Below, piece after piece: positions 1-7,129 of a stretch of DNA of 31,009 nucleotides. Below the pieces are notes generated by a model that searched no databases, was not told the origin of the DNA, and saw only the letters and a list, made by a program, of their open reading frames with translations. Source of the DNA: Oscillibacter sp. (GTDB taxonomy: Bacteria; Bacillota; Clostridia; Oscillospirales; Oscillospiraceae); assembly GCA_003539495.1 (NCBI GenBank), contig DPPB01000023.1, positions 1 to 31,009 on the forward strand, read 5' to 3'. Each line of letters starts with the position of its first letter. Positions within the stretch are counted from its first letter, which is position 1. The translations under genes were made by a program, and so were the position numbers.

Positions 1-333
1 TCCTCGGGATTAGATCACCATGCGGTCTACAGCCGCCAGCGTGTGGATGACTTCAGGGAGAATGCTGTGGTCAGCACACAGAGCGCACGGCAGTGTAAAG
101 ATGCCGTCGATCTCGTTTGCCAAAAGGAAGATGTCCATGCCCATCTCATTCGCCGCCTGACTCCATTGGAATGTGAGAGATTGCAGGGCTTCCCGGACGG
201 GTGGACGGACATCCCCAGTGCATCCGACAGCGCAAGGTATAAGGCCTTGGGCAACAGTGTGGCCATCCCCTGTGTGGACTTCGTGATGCAGTGTTTGGTG
301 CAGGCGGTCCAGATGAGCGAAAATATTCGTTAG
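1..333 (+). CDS. C5-cytosine DNA methyltransferase, C-terminal fragment (5' end outside window)
   Basis: The frame is open from the first base and encodes 110 residues ending at TAG 331-333. It shows the C-terminal hallmarks of DNA (cytosine-5) methyltransferases: RRLTPLECERLQGFPDGW (motif IX) and the closing YKALGNSVAIP (motif X), which forms part of the SAM pocket. The catalytic PCQ and ENV motifs should lie upstream, outside the window. Such orphan methylases are common cargo in clostridial conjugative elements, where they can protect transferred DNA from host restriction. No restriction endonuclease is visible here. The stop codon lies inside the first copy of a 14-bp direct repeat, so the 3' end may have been reshaped by recombination. 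Confidence 0.88.
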   Translation, partial: SSGLDHHAVYSRQRVDDFRENAVVSTQSARQCKDAVDLVCQKEDVHAHLIRRLTPLECERLQGFPDGWTDIPSASDSARYKALGNSVAIPCVDFVMQCLVQAVQMSENIR

Positions 334-381
334 ACTTGTCCGGTATGCTGCCTTTGCGCTTCTATTCTCGTTAGACTTGTC
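327..381. repeat. 14-bp direct repeat pair flanking the methyltransferase stop
   Basis: The sequence TCGTTAGACTTGTC occurs at 327-340 and again at 368-381, 41 bp apart. The first copy contains the methyltransferase stop codon. There is no gene between the copies. It may be a local duplication, or a binding or recombination site; the sequence alone does not say which. Confidence 0.6.
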
Positions 382-447
382 AATAGCTTATGCGCCGAAG
401 TTCAGCTATGCTTTGCTTGCCTCGGGAGAGGCGGAAAGGAGCAGGCT

Positions 448-747
448 ATGGAAGAAAAAAAGAACCTCTGCGCACCCATCCCGCTGTCGCTGCACCAGCG
501 GCTTCGGGCGGAGCAGGAGCAGCGGGGCCAGACCCTGTCCGACTACATCACGGACATACTCAGAGAACATTTTGAAGGAGGAGCACGAACTATGAACGCC
601 AACAATCGCACCATCGCCTTTCAGGTACCGGAGGAACTCTTCGGTCGGCTGAAGGACTATCTGGCCAGGAACGGCCTGAAGCAGAAGGATTTCATTCTGG
701 GTCTCATTGAGCGGGAGCTGAATGACGAAGAAGGCGTGACAGAATGA
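448..747 (+). CDS. Small ICE protein with two ribbon-helix-helix-like modules
   Basis: The protein has 99 residues, with ATG at 448 after a good GGAAAGGAG site. Two similar units of about 45 residues can be seen. Residues 1-45 include KNLCAPIPLSLHQRLRAEQE, then TLSDYITDILREHF. Residues 50-95 include IAFQVPEELFGRLKDYLA, then KQKDFILGLIEREL. Each has a short beta-like strand followed by two helices, as in Arc/MetJ-type DNA-binding proteins. Related small proteins lie near the transfer genes of clostridial Tn1549/CTn-like elements. They are often auto-annotated as hypothetical or, misleadingly, as tautomerase. A role in regulating or marking element DNA is plausible but inferred. A strong terminator follows immediately, so this gene ends its transcript. 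Confidence 0.7.
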   Translation: MEEKKNLCAPIPLSLHQRLRAEQEQRGQTLSDYITDILREHFEGGARTMNANNRTIAFQVPEELFGRLKDYLARNGLKQKDFILGLIERELNDEEGVTE

Positions 748-749
748 TC

Positions 750-784
750 AAAGAGATAGGCCGCATGAACGGCTTATCTCTTTT
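750..784 (+). terminator. Intrinsic terminator after the RHH-like gene
   Basis: A stem starting AAAGAGATAGGCCG at 750-763 pairs with CGGCTTATCTCTTT at 770-783, with one G-U pair and a 6-nt loop. A run of T follows. It begins 2 bp after the stop at 747. Confidence 0.85.
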
Positions 785-820
785 GAAAAAAGCTCACATC
801 ACAAATATGGCCTCTAAAAT

Positions 821-842
821 TATAGGTTGATTTTTACCTATA
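821..842. promoter_or_regulatory. Palindromic operator overlapping the toxin-antitoxin promoter
   Basis: A perfect inverted repeat, TATAGGT at 821-827 and ACCTATA at 836-842, is separated by 8 bp. It covers the -35 box of the promoter for the downstream Phd/Doc operon. Phd-family antitoxins autorepress by binding palindromes in their own promoters, so this is the likely operator. Confidence 0.65.
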
Positions 843-854
843 TGCGGGTATAAT
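827..854 (+). promoter_or_regulatory. Sigma-A-type promoter of the phd-doc operon
   Basis: A -35 box TTGATT at 827-832 and a perfect -10 box TATAAT at 849-854 are spaced 16 bp apart. They lie just upstream of the AGGAGG ribosome site at 861-866 and the antitoxin start at 875. Confidence 0.75.
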
Positions 855-874
855 AAGCATAGGAGGTGTTTGTG

Positions 875-1117
875 ATGACAATTGATACAAGGGCCATTGT
901 TTCGGTGTCCGAGGCAAACCAAAATTTCTCACGGGTGACCCGCATTGCTGAAAAGAATGGGCAGGCTGTGATCTTCAAGAACAACAAGCCTAAATATATG
1001 CTGGTAGACCTGGATGTGTCTCCCATGATCGACATGACGGACGACGAAAAAATCGATGTGGTGGCGGCTCGTATCCTAAAGAAGTATAAGACCGCATTTA
1101 TGGAGCTTGCCAAATGA
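875..1117 (+). CDS. Phd/YefM-family antitoxin
   Basis: The protein has 80 residues. I chose ATG 875 because AGGAGG at 861-866 is 8 nt upstream; an in-frame GTG at 866 overlaps that site. The start MTIDTRAIVSVSEANQNFSR followed by EKNGQAVIFKNNKPKYMLV is the typical Phd/YefM N-terminal DNA-binding fold. The C-terminal tail (about residues 58-80) would be the toxin-binding part. The stop overlaps the toxin start in ATGA, so the two are translationally coupled. The antitoxin should neutralise the Doc toxin and repress the operon through the palindrome at 821-842. The pair probably stabilises the conjugative element in its host. Confidence 0.85.
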   Translation: MTIDTRAIVSVSEANQNFSRVTRIAEKNGQAVIFKNNKPKYMLVDLDVSPMIDMTDDEKIDVVAARILKKYKTAFMELAK

Positions 1118-1491
1118 TCAAATTTTCAAAAGACAAGGTCCTGCTGCTCCATAAACTTATCGCTGAGGAAACGGGCGGCAGTATTGGCGTTCGGGATGAA
1201 GCACTGCTGGATTCCGCGCTGGAAAATGCCTTTGCCGGATTTGGTGGACAGGAATTCTATCCCTCTAAAGAGGAAAAAGGCGCACGCCTGGGGTATACGC
1301 TGATCTCGAACCACGCTTTTGTGGATGGCAATAAGCGCATTGGCATGTATGTCATGCTGACATTTTTGGAGGTAAACGGAATACATTTGGACTGCACTAA
1401 CGAAGAAGTAGTAGAGGTAGGACTGTCCGTAGCATCCGGGACAATGGGGTATGACGCACTCCTCCAATGGGTGCGTGACCACAAAATTTAA
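1114..1491 (+). CDS. doc: Doc-type (death-on-curing) Fic-fold toxin
   Basis: This 125-residue protein carries the Fic/Doc active-site motif HAFVDGNKR, with its catalytic His at residue 67, matching Hx[FP]x[DN]GNKR. Known Doc toxins phosphorylate elongation factor Tu and stop translation; Fic relatives AMPylate their targets. The length is normal for Doc. It overlaps the antitoxin by 4 bp and is followed by an intrinsic terminator, so the pair is a self-contained cassette. The motif is intact, so the toxin is probably active when released from Phd. The substrate is inferred from the family. Confidence 0.88.
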   Translation: MIKFSKDKVLLLHKLIAEETGGSIGVRDEALLDSALENAFAGFGGQEFYPSKEEKGARLGYTLISNHAFVDGNKRIGMYVMLTFLEVNGIHLDCTNEEVVEVGLSVASGTMGYDALLQWVRDHKI

Positions 1492-1506
1492 CAGACAGGT
1501 AAGGAG

Positions 1507-1534
1507 AAAGGCCACCGAAATCGGTGGCCTTTTC
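1507..1534 (+). terminator. Intrinsic terminator after the doc toxin gene
   Basis: AAAGGCCACCGA at 1507-1518 pairs with TCGGTGGCCTTT at 1521-1532, around a 2-nt centre and followed by more T. It separates the toxin-antitoxin cassette from the transfer genes that start at 1564. Confidence 0.85.
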
Positions 1535-1563
1535 GCTTTATGCAAAACGAATGAGGTGAAGTA

Positions 1564-1827
1564 ATGTATCTATACCCCGAAAATTTAACGGCCCGGCCTA
1601 TGCTGTGGCTGTGGACGCTGCGGGATGTGGCGTGGATCGGGACAGGGCTTTTGCTGTCGGTGCTGGCGCTGACCCAGACCGGCAGCATGATCCCCTTGGT
1701 CATTACAGCGGCGCTGGCCTTTCTCTGCATTCGGCACGGAGGGATCAGTATGCTGGATTTCCTGCGCTATGCTGCGGCGTTTTTCTTTTTCGGACAACAA
1801 TATTATGTATGGAGGGAATCGGCATGA
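1564..1827 (+). CDS. Small membrane protein of the conjugation machine (VirB3/PrgI-like)
   Basis: The protein has 87 residues with two or three hydrophobic segments: about residues 20-38, 41-56 and 65-78. A short N-terminal segment containing YPENLTARPMLWLW precedes them. It is followed by a VirB4-type ATPase locus, and its size and topology match the VirB3/PrgI/TrbD component that sits in the inner membrane next to VirB4. The assignment rests on topology and position, not on a recognised motif. The TGA stop overlaps the next gene's start (ATGA at 1824), implying translational coupling. Confidence 0.6.
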   Translation: MYLYPENLTARPMLWLWTLRDVAWIGTGLLLSVLALTQTGSMIPLVITAALAFLCIRHGGISMLDFLRYAAAFFFFGQQYYVWRESA

Positions 1828-2384
1828 GCAGGAAAAAATCTACCCGGCAGCTCATCGGCATCGATGACATTACAAACGACAGTGTCGTAACGGCGGACGG
1901 AGAGCTGGCCTTCTACTTCGTTCATCCCAGCAATCTGAATGTTTTGCCGGAGCAGGGCGTCCGGGCAAAGGTGCAGGAGCTGCTGGGCGTGCTGAAGGGT
2001 ATGGCGGAGCTGGAGCTGCTGGCCCTGGACTCCAAGGAGTCCTTTCAGGATAACCGCCAGTTCTACCGGCAGCGGCTGGAGGCGGAAGATATGCCCGCCA
2101 TCCGTGGGGTGCTGGTGCAGGATCGTCAGCATCTGGACAGTGTCCAGACCACCATGGCCTCCTCCCGTGAGTTCTGCTTCGTGCTGCGGCGCAGAAAAAC
2201 GGACGGAGCCATGAACTATGCGTCTCTGGAGCAGCAGTTCCGGGACTGCGGATTTGTCGTTCAGCGTGCGGAGGGCCAGCGGCTTCTGGAGCTGCTGGCT
2301 ATTTATTTTGAGCAGGACGCCACCCACGAGGTATTCTCCTTTGTAGACGGGGCGCAGTGGCTGACAGCGGAAACGGAGGTTTGA
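1824..2384 (+). CDS. Conjugation protein, possibly resembling a VirB4/TraC N-terminal region
   Basis: The protein has 186 residues and starts at ATG 1824, which overlaps the upstream stop; GGAGGG lies 8 nt before. The opening STRQLIGIDDITNDSVVTADG, followed by a beta-rich segment, recalls the N-terminal region of VirB4/TraC ATPases. No Walker motifs or membrane segments are present. It sits between the VirB3-like membrane protein and a DUF3846 protein in the transfer operon, so a structural role near the ATPase is plausible. I do not recognise a named family with certainty. A longer in-frame reading exists upstream but would run fully inside the preceding gene, so I reject it. Confidence 0.6.
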   Translation: MSRKKSTRQLIGIDDITNDSVVTADGELAFYFVHPSNLNVLPEQGVRAKVQELLGVLKGMAELELLALDSKESFQDNRQFYRQRLEAEDMPAIRGVLVQDRQHLDSVQTTMASSREFCFVLRRRKTDGAMNYASLEQQFRDCGFVVQRAEGQRLLELLAIYFEQDATHEVFSFVDGAQWLTAETEV

Positions 2385-2385
2385 A

Positions 2386-2739
2386 ATGCGAATTCTGAAA
2401 GTGGAGCCGGGAAAAGCTCCGTATGTGAAAGAGATGGAGGATGGCCTGAAGGCCATCCAGCGGGAGGTAGAAGGTCTGTTCCAGCCCCTCTCTATGGGAG
2501 ACGGCGTCATCCTCTGCTGTAACGATGAGGGAAAACTGAACGGCATGCAGCCCAACCGGCGGCTGGGAGATGACATCATCTGCGGGCCTTTCTTTTTGGT
2601 GGGAGATGACCATGCAGGGGGCTTCTGCTCCCTGACGGAGGAGCAAGTGCAGCGATACACGCAGATGTTTCAGGAGCCGGAACAGTTTACCGGGCAGGAA
2701 CCGGAACTGGAGCCGCACATGGAACTATATATGTGGTGA
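2386..2739 (+). CDS. DUF3846 domain protein
   Basis: This 117-residue cytoplasmic protein matches the DUF3846 pattern: MRILKVEPGKAPYVKEM near the start, VILCCNDEGKLNGMQPNR around residue 46, and GDDIICGPFFLVG around residue 65. DUF3846 proteins are small, of unknown function, and frequent in conjugative elements and phages of Bacillota. The gene starts one base after the previous stop, with GGAGG immediately upstream, and is followed closely by the VirB4 gene. The last 25 residues are acidic and Glu/Pro-rich. Confidence 0.75.
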   Translation: MRILKVEPGKAPYVKEMEDGLKAIQREVEGLFQPLSMGDGVILCCNDEGKLNGMQPNRRLGDDIICGPFFLVGDDHAGGFCSLTEEQVQRYTQMFQEPEQFTGQEPELEPHMELYMW

Positions 2740-2748
2740 GGAGGAAAA

Positions 2749-4563
2749 ATGAAGAATCCATTTTCTAAAAAGGCCCCTTCCCAACAGGAAGGATTCCTCC
2801 GCACTTATCTGGACCGCATCGCACCGGGGATTGTGAAATTCGAGGTAGATCATTACATCTTCGGCAGCACCTACCGCTGCGTGTGGGCGCTGCGGGAATA
2901 TCCGGCCAGCACCGAGGCCCAGGCGCTCTTGCGGGAGCTGGGCGAAAAAAGCGGTGTGACGCTGCGCATTTACTGCCAGCAGGTGTCTCCCGGCGAGGAG
3001 GACAGGATCATTGACAACGCCAACAAGAAAAACAAGCTGGACGGCTCAGACCCCAACAAACTGCGGCAGGCGGTGGCGGCGGAGAGCAATCTGCGGGATG
3101 TGGCGGAGCTGGTGCATAAAATGCACCGGGAGCACGAGCCGCTGGTCCACTGTGCCGTGTATTTGGAGATGACGGCGGACAGCAAGGAACGGCTTCGTCA
3201 GCTCCAGACCGATGTACTGACGGAGCTGGTGCGCTGCAAGCTGAATGTGGGCAAGCTGCTCCTGCGGCAGAAGCAGGGGTTCTGCTGCGTCAGCCCTGTG
3301 GGCAGCAATATGCTGGGCCGGGAGTTCGAGCGGGTACTCCCCGCCGGCAGCGTGGCCAATCTCTATCCCTTCAATTACTCCGGCAAGACAGATCCCAACG
3401 GCTTTTACATTGGAAAGGACAAATACGGCAGCAACATCGTGGTGGACTTTGACCGCCGGGACAGCGACAAGACCTCTGCCAACATCCTCATTTTGGGCAA
3501 CAGCGGCCAGGGCAAGAGCTACCTCATTAAGCTGCTGATCTGCAATCTGCTGGAGGCAGGCAAGTCGGTGATTGCTCTGGACGCTGAGCACGAGTTGGAG
3601 GAGTTGTGCGAAAACTTAGGCGGGTGCTTCATTGACCTGATGGCCGGAGAAAAGCGCATCAATGTGCTGGAAGTGCGGAGCTGGAACGAGGACACCGACG
3701 AGACAGCCCCGGATGCCTTTCGCAAGTCCACCCTGCTGGCGCGGCACATCTCCTTTTTGAAAGACTTCTTCCGGGCGTACAAAGATTTCTCCGACCCACA
3801 GCTGGACACCATAGAGATCATGCTGTCTAAATTATATGCCCGCTGGGGCATTACGGAGGAGACGGACCTGCGCCAGCTTGCGCCGGAGGACTATCCCATT
3901 CTTTCTGATCTGTACGAACTCATGCAAGAGGAGCTGGCCCAATACAAGCCGGGTGCGCTGTATACGCAGGAGCTGCTGCAGGAGGTGCTGCTGGGTCTGC
4001 ACTCCCTGTGTCTGGGGGCGGATGCACCGTTCTTCAACGGACGCACCAATATCTCCGGCGACCGTTTCCTGGTGTTCGGTATGGGCGGTGTGCTGACGGC
4101 GGCCAAGAGTCTGCGGAACGCTCTGCTGTTCAATGTGCTGGCGTATATGTCGGACCGGCTGCTGACGGGCGGCAATACCGTAGCGGTGCTGGATGAGCTG
4201 TACCTGTGGCTGTCTAACCCGGTGGCCATTGAGTACATCCGCAACTGCCTGAAGCGTGTGCGCAAGCGGGACTCGGCGCTGGTAATGGCTTCTCAAAACT
4301 TGGAAGATTTCGACCAGGAGGGTGTGCGGGAGATGACGAAGCCGCTCTTTGCCATTCCGCCCCATCAGTTCCTGTTCAATCCCGGCTCCATCGGCAAGCG
4401 ATTTTACATGGACATGCTGCAGTTGGATGAGGCGGAGTTTGAACTCATCCAGCGGGCAAGACGGGGCGAGTGCCTGTATAAGTGCGGCATGGAGCGGTAC
4501 CATCTGGAGGTGAAGGCTCCGACGCACAAGGCGGCGCTGTTTGGTTCGGCTGGCGGGCGGTGA
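2749..4563 (+). CDS. VirB4-like conjugal transfer ATPase (CD1110-type)
   Basis: The protein has 604 residues. A Walker A motif GNSGQGKS lies at residues 250-257 and a Walker B motif VAVLDE at 478-483, followed by the VirB4-type segment RVRKRDSALVMASQNLEDF. The N-terminal half (about 1-230) has no nucleotide-binding motif and corresponds to the region that docks VirB4 on the channel. VirB4 ATPases power assembly of, and transport through, type IV secretion systems at the inner membrane. This short form is typical of clostridial Tn1549/CTn-like elements such as the CD1110 family of C. difficile. A GAGGAAAA site precedes ATG 2749. Both ATPase motifs look intact. Confidence 0.92.
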   Translation: MKNPFSKKAPSQQEGFLRTYLDRIAPGIVKFEVDHYIFGSTYRCVWALREYPASTEAQALLRELGEKSGVTLRIYCQQVSPGEEDRIIDNANKKNKLDGSDPNKLRQAVAAESNLRDVAELVHKMHREHEPLVHCAVYLEMTADSKERLRQLQTDVLTELVRCKLNVGKLLLRQKQGFCCVSPVGSNMLGREFERVLPAGSVANLYPFNYSGKTDPNGFYIGKDKYGSNIVVDFDRRDSDKTSANILILGNSGQGKSYLIKLLICNLLEAGKSVIALDAEHELEELCENLGGCFIDLMAGEKRINVLEVRSWNEDTDETAPDAFRKSTLLARHISFLKDFFRAYKDFSDPQLDTIEIMLSKLYARWGITEETDLRQLAPEDYPILSDLYELMQEELAQYKPGALYTQELLQEVLLGLHSLCLGADAPFFNGRTNISGDRFLVFGMGGVLTAAKSLRNALLFNVLAYMSDRLLTGGNTVAVLDELYLWLSNPVAIEYIRNCLKRVRKRDSALVMASQNLEDFDQEGVREMTKPLFAIPPHQFLFNPGSIGKRFYMDMLQLDEAEFELIQRARRGECLYKCGMERYHLEVKAPTHKAALFGSAGGR

Positions 4564-4581
4564 TGGAGGAGGTGACTTTGC

Positions 4582-5733
4582 TTGAGCGCACAGCTTGTTC
4601 GGCTGGCGGCTACCGTGCTGACCAGCGAAAAGGGCCGCAAAACAGTCGGGTGGGTGCTGGCGGCGATTTTGTCGCCGGTGATTTTACTGGCAGTGTTCTT
4701 GTGCTGTGTAGGTTCCGGCACAGCCGAGCACAACGGCGCTGTCGTATCGGCGGCGTTCTATGGGACGGAGCTGTCTGAAAGTGTCCCGACAGAATACCGG
4801 GCACAGCTCACGCAGATGCGGGGTTCTTTCGCCCATTTGGATGCGGCGGTGGCCGAAGTCAATCAAAAAGCTGAGGGAAACAGTCTTGATCCAATACAGG
4901 TCAAGGCTGTTTTCTTTGTCCTCTGCTTTGGAGAGGATGCACTGTCGCAGGCGGATGCAGAGGCGTTCGTGGCTTGCTTTTATGAAACGGAAACAAGGGT
5001 GCGGGAGGAGACGGATGAAACCTATGAGGTGGCCGTGCCGCTTCCTATGGAGGACGTCTATGCGCAGCTATCCGTGTGGCTGGGCCGTGCGGTCACGGCA
5101 GAGGAACGCTCCAATGCCGTGAAGATCTATTCCATGGTCATGGGCAGCGCGGGCAGCGGTACCTATAACGGGGCCTATGAGCCGGGCGGCAATGCGCCGA
5201 TGGAACTGGAGGCATCCACGTTTACAGACCCTGCCACAAAGAATGGTGCAGATCTGGCCATCTATGCCGCCAACGCATGGAACTCCGGGTGGGGCTATGT
5301 GTGGGGCACTTTTGGGCAGGTACTGACGCCGGAGCTGCTGCAATATAAGATCTCGCAATACCCGGAGGGCGTAGGGGATGAAGCCGACTTCATCCGTTCC
5401 CATTGGCTGAACAGGCGCACCACCGACTGCGTGGGGCTCATCAAGGGGTACGGCTGGCTGAACGCCGAGACCATGGAGATCCAGTACGGCAGCAATGGTA
5501 TGCCCGATATGGGTGCGGATGGTATGTACTATAACGCTGGACGCAACGGCAGCATTGAGACCATGCCCGACACGCCGGGACTGGCCGTGTGGAAGTCCGG
5601 GCACATCGGTGTCTACATTGGAAACGGTGAGGTAATCGAGGCCATGGACACCCGGTACGGCGTAGTGAAAACGAAGCTCCAGGGCCGAGGCTGGACCCAC
5701 TGGCTGGAGGTGCCGGAGATCAAGTATGACTAA
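4582..5733 (+). CDS. Membrane-anchored NlpC/P60-like cell-wall hydrolase of the transfer system (CD1108-type)
   Basis: The protein has 383 residues. The start is TTG 4582, chosen because GGAGGAGGTGA at about 4566-4575 is correctly spaced and no in-frame ATG is near. A transmembrane segment at about residues 24-44 is followed by an extracellular region. The C-terminal domain has a candidate catalytic Cys283 in TTDCVGLIKGYGW and His341 in SGHIGVYIGNGEVIEAM, the Cys/His layout of NlpC/P60 papain-like peptidoglycan peptidases. In Gram-positive conjugation such enzymes cut the wall locally so the channel can pass. Position directly after virB4 fits this role. The middle region (50-230) is not a recognised domain. 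Confidence 0.85.
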   Translation: MSAQLVRLAATVLTSEKGRKTVGWVLAAILSPVILLAVFLCCVGSGTAEHNGAVVSAAFYGTELSESVPTEYRAQLTQMRGSFAHLDAAVAEVNQKAEGNSLDPIQVKAVFFVLCFGEDALSQADAEAFVACFYETETRVREETDETYEVAVPLPMEDVYAQLSVWLGRAVTAEERSNAVKIYSMVMGSAGSGTYNGAYEPGGNAPMELEASTFTDPATKNGADLAIYAANAWNSGWGYVWGTFGQVLTPELLQYKISQYPEGVGDEADFIRSHWLNRRTTDCVGLIKGYGWLNAETMEIQYGSNGMPDMGADGMYYNAGRNGSIETMPDTPGLAVWKSGHIGVYIGNGEVIEAMDTRYGVVKTKLQGRGWTHWLEVPEIKYD

Positions 5734-5746
5734 GGAGGAACTGAAA

Positions 5747-5998
5747 TTGGAAAATAAGAATATCACCATCGGATTTGACGCAGCCAAATTGGATGCGCTA
5801 GAGTTTGTGCTCCGCAAGCAGCGGTCTTCCGTGCAGCGGCGCATGGAGGAAGTGCTGCAGCAGCTCTATGAATCGGAAGTCCCGGAAGCGGTGCGGGAGT
5901 ATGTGGACAGTAAGTCTGCTCCTGCGGCCAGACCCAGGCGGCCTGCAAAAGCGTCCGTAACGAAGCAGAAAGAGGGCGATGAGCATGGCACAGCATGA
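5747..5998 (+). CDS. DUF6103-type small ICE protein
   Basis: The protein has 83 residues if translation starts at TTG 5747. The AAGGAGGA site at 5732-5739 sits 7 nt before this TTG, whereas the in-frame ATG at 5726 lies upstream of it and inside the hydrolase gene. The start ITIGFDAAKLDALEFVLRK, with a helical continuation and a basic Pro/Ala-rich tail, matches the DUF6103 small proteins of clostridial transposons. The short strand plus two helices suggests a ribbon-helix-helix-like fold, hence a possible DNA-binding role. It overlaps the next gene by 14 bp. Confidence 0.65.
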   Translation: MENKNITIGFDAAKLDALEFVLRKQRSSVQRRMEEVLQQLYESEVPEAVREYVDSKSAPAARPRRPAKASVTKQKEGDEHGTA

Positions 5999-6410
5999 AG
6001 AAATCGTCCTGTGGCTGGACCGCAGGTGGAAGAACGCCATTGAAAAGCACCTCAAGGGTGAGACGCTGCAGGAGCATTTGGAAACTGTGCTGGACGAGCT
6101 TTGTAATCAGCTTCCGCAGCGTGAGTATGAGCGTATCAGCCGTGAGATCTATGCCGAGGATGCCGCAAACCGTGAGGCGGAAGAAGCCGCCCGCACTTAT
6201 GCGGCCTACCATGTGATGGAAAACGGGCAGCACAGAGGAAAACTGGAGCTACCGCCTCGACGCCGACGAGCAGGAAGTCCTGCGGCGAAAGATGGAGGCG
6301 TACTGCCAGCAGCAAAACGGCATGAGCCTGCACGATTTCGCCCGACAGCTTCAAGAGGAGCCGGGGCCGACTCCACAGATACAGATATAGCCCCGTGTCC
6401 GCCCCTGTGA
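5985..6410 (+). CDS. Small ICE protein, probably frameshifted at its 3' end
   Basis: I chose ATG 5985 because a GAGGG sequence lies 8 nt upstream; an ATG at 5979 is too close to it. Residues 1-80 look natural: HEEIVLWLDRRWKNAIEKHL, then LCNQLPQREYERISREIYAE, a charged helical protein of a kind seen next to DUF6103 genes in clostridial elements. From about residue 85 the sequence turns into Arg/Pro/Ala-rich text (RRRRAGSPAAK) typical of out-of-frame reading. At the same place a normal-looking sequence opens in the +1 frame, starting in a run of four A at 6239-6242. The product may therefore be truncated, fused, or recoded. Function unknown. Confidence 0.55.
   Translation: MAQHEEIVLWLDRRWKNAIEKHLKGETLQEHLETVLDELCNQLPQREYERISREIYAEDAANREAEEAARTYAAYHVMENGQHRGKLELPPRRRRAGSPAAKDGGVLPAAKRHEPARFRPTASRGAGADSTDTDIAPCPPL
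6238..6390 (+). other. Out-of-frame coding remnant continuing from the preceding gene
   Basis: From 6238 to the TAG at 6388-6390, the frame +1 to the preceding gene reads as a sensible small protein: NWSYRLDADEQEVLRRKMEA, then NGMSLHDFARQLQEE. The pattern YRLDADEQEVLRRKM resembles small regulatory proteins of these elements. It has no start codon of its own before ATG 6295, and an in-frame TGA lies at 6214. Removing one A from the AAAA run at 6239-6242 would fuse it to the upstream gene. This is either a genuine frameshift, a recoding site, or a sequencing error. Confidence 0.45.
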
Positions 6411-6537
6411 GCCGCTGTGCGGCCTCCTTCGGGGTGGGGCAGCGTCCCTGCCCTGGAGAGGAATTCAGAGCCTCTTTCGGGCGGATTTTTGTGGACTTCC
6501 CCGACTTTGCGGAGGACGAAGGAAGAGGCAGGAGAAA

Positions 6538-6564
6538 CTGGTGGGGTCGCAAACGCCCCACCAG
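6538..6564. repeat. oriT hairpin 1
   Basis: A 9-bp perfect inverted repeat, CTGGTGGGG and CCCCACCAG, has a 9-nt loop TCGCAAACG. No T-run follows, so it is unlikely to be a terminator. Confidence 0.7.
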
Positions 6565-6633
6565 AGCCACTTCTGCCCGCAGTGCAGGCAGTTGAGGAGC
6601 GTTTTTTGTGGGGTCATGAAAACGGAAAAATGA

Positions 6634-6662
6634 GGCTTCCGGAGTCGTAAACGCCGGAAGCC
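6634..6662. repeat. oriT hairpin 2
   Basis: A 9-bp perfect inverted repeat, GGCTTCCGG and CCGGAAGCC, has an 11-nt loop containing GTCGTAAACG. The loop core is nearly identical to that of hairpin 1, although the stems differ. This points to a protein or relaxase recognising the loop core. Confidence 0.7.
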
Positions 6663-6721
6663 AAGGGACAACAGCGAAAAACGGCGGGGTCGTACCGCTG
6701 ATTAGGAGGAGGTGAGCAAGC

Positions 6722-7126
6722 GTGGCAACGGACAAGCGAAAACACGCATTTTGGCTTACAGACGAGGTAAAAACAATGGTGGAAATAGACTTTCATTTGG
6801 ATAACTGCGGCAGCCAAAGCGAATTTGTCGAAAAGGCAATACGGTTCTATGACGGCTATGTTCACGCCAACAAGACCGGCGCATACCTGCCCCGTGCGCT
6901 ACAGGAGATGCTGGAGGGCACACTGGGCGTGTTCGGCGACAGGCTGGGCAAGCTGCTGTTCAAGCTGGTGGTGGAGCACAACATGACCAACCATCTGTTG
7001 GGCGGAGACATAGACATGACCCGGGACGAGTACAACAAAATGCGCGGTAACAGTGTCCGGGAGGTGGCGGGTACGCGTGGCAACATCTCTTTTAGGGATG
7101 TGTTGCTATTTCACCAGGAGGAGTAA
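6722..7126 (+). CDS. Relaxosome accessory protein (MobC-like, ribbon-helix-helix)
   Basis: The protein has 134 residues and starts at GTG 6722 after GAGGAGGTGAG. The N-terminal part KHAFWLTDEVKTMVEIDFHL, followed by CGSQSEFVEKAIRFY, has the strand-helix-helix pattern of ribbon-helix-helix DNA-binding proteins. The C-terminal part is helical and probably serves multimerisation. It lies between the repeat-rich oriT candidate and the relaxase gene, with a 3-bp gap to the relaxase. That is the standard position for a protein that binds oriT and helps load the relaxase. The assignment rests on fold pattern plus position. Confidence 0.75.
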   Translation: MATDKRKHAFWLTDEVKTMVEIDFHLDNCGSQSEFVEKAIRFYDGYVHANKTGAYLPRALQEMLEGTLGVFGDRLGKLLFKLVVEHNMTNHLLGGDIDMTRDEYNKMRGNSVREVAGTRGNISFRDVLLFHQEE

Positions 7127-7129
7127 CCG

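Larger units (their letters stand above)
6411..6721. other. Probable origin of transfer (oriT) region with hairpins and iterated motif
   Basis: This gene-free stretch lies just upstream of the mobilization accessory and relaxase genes, the usual place for oriT. It contains two perfect 9-bp inverted repeats: CTGGTGGGG/CCCCACCAG at 6538-6564 and GGCTTCCGG/CCGGAAGCC at 6634-6662. Both enclose the shared core GTCG(C/T)AAACGCC. Related copies of the GGGGTC-N-AAACG theme occur at 6610-6624 and 6686-6698, giving four imperfect direct repeats. Such repeats are typical binding sites for relaxosome proteins. I cannot place the nick site. There is no persuasive coding frame in this stretch. Confidence 0.6.
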
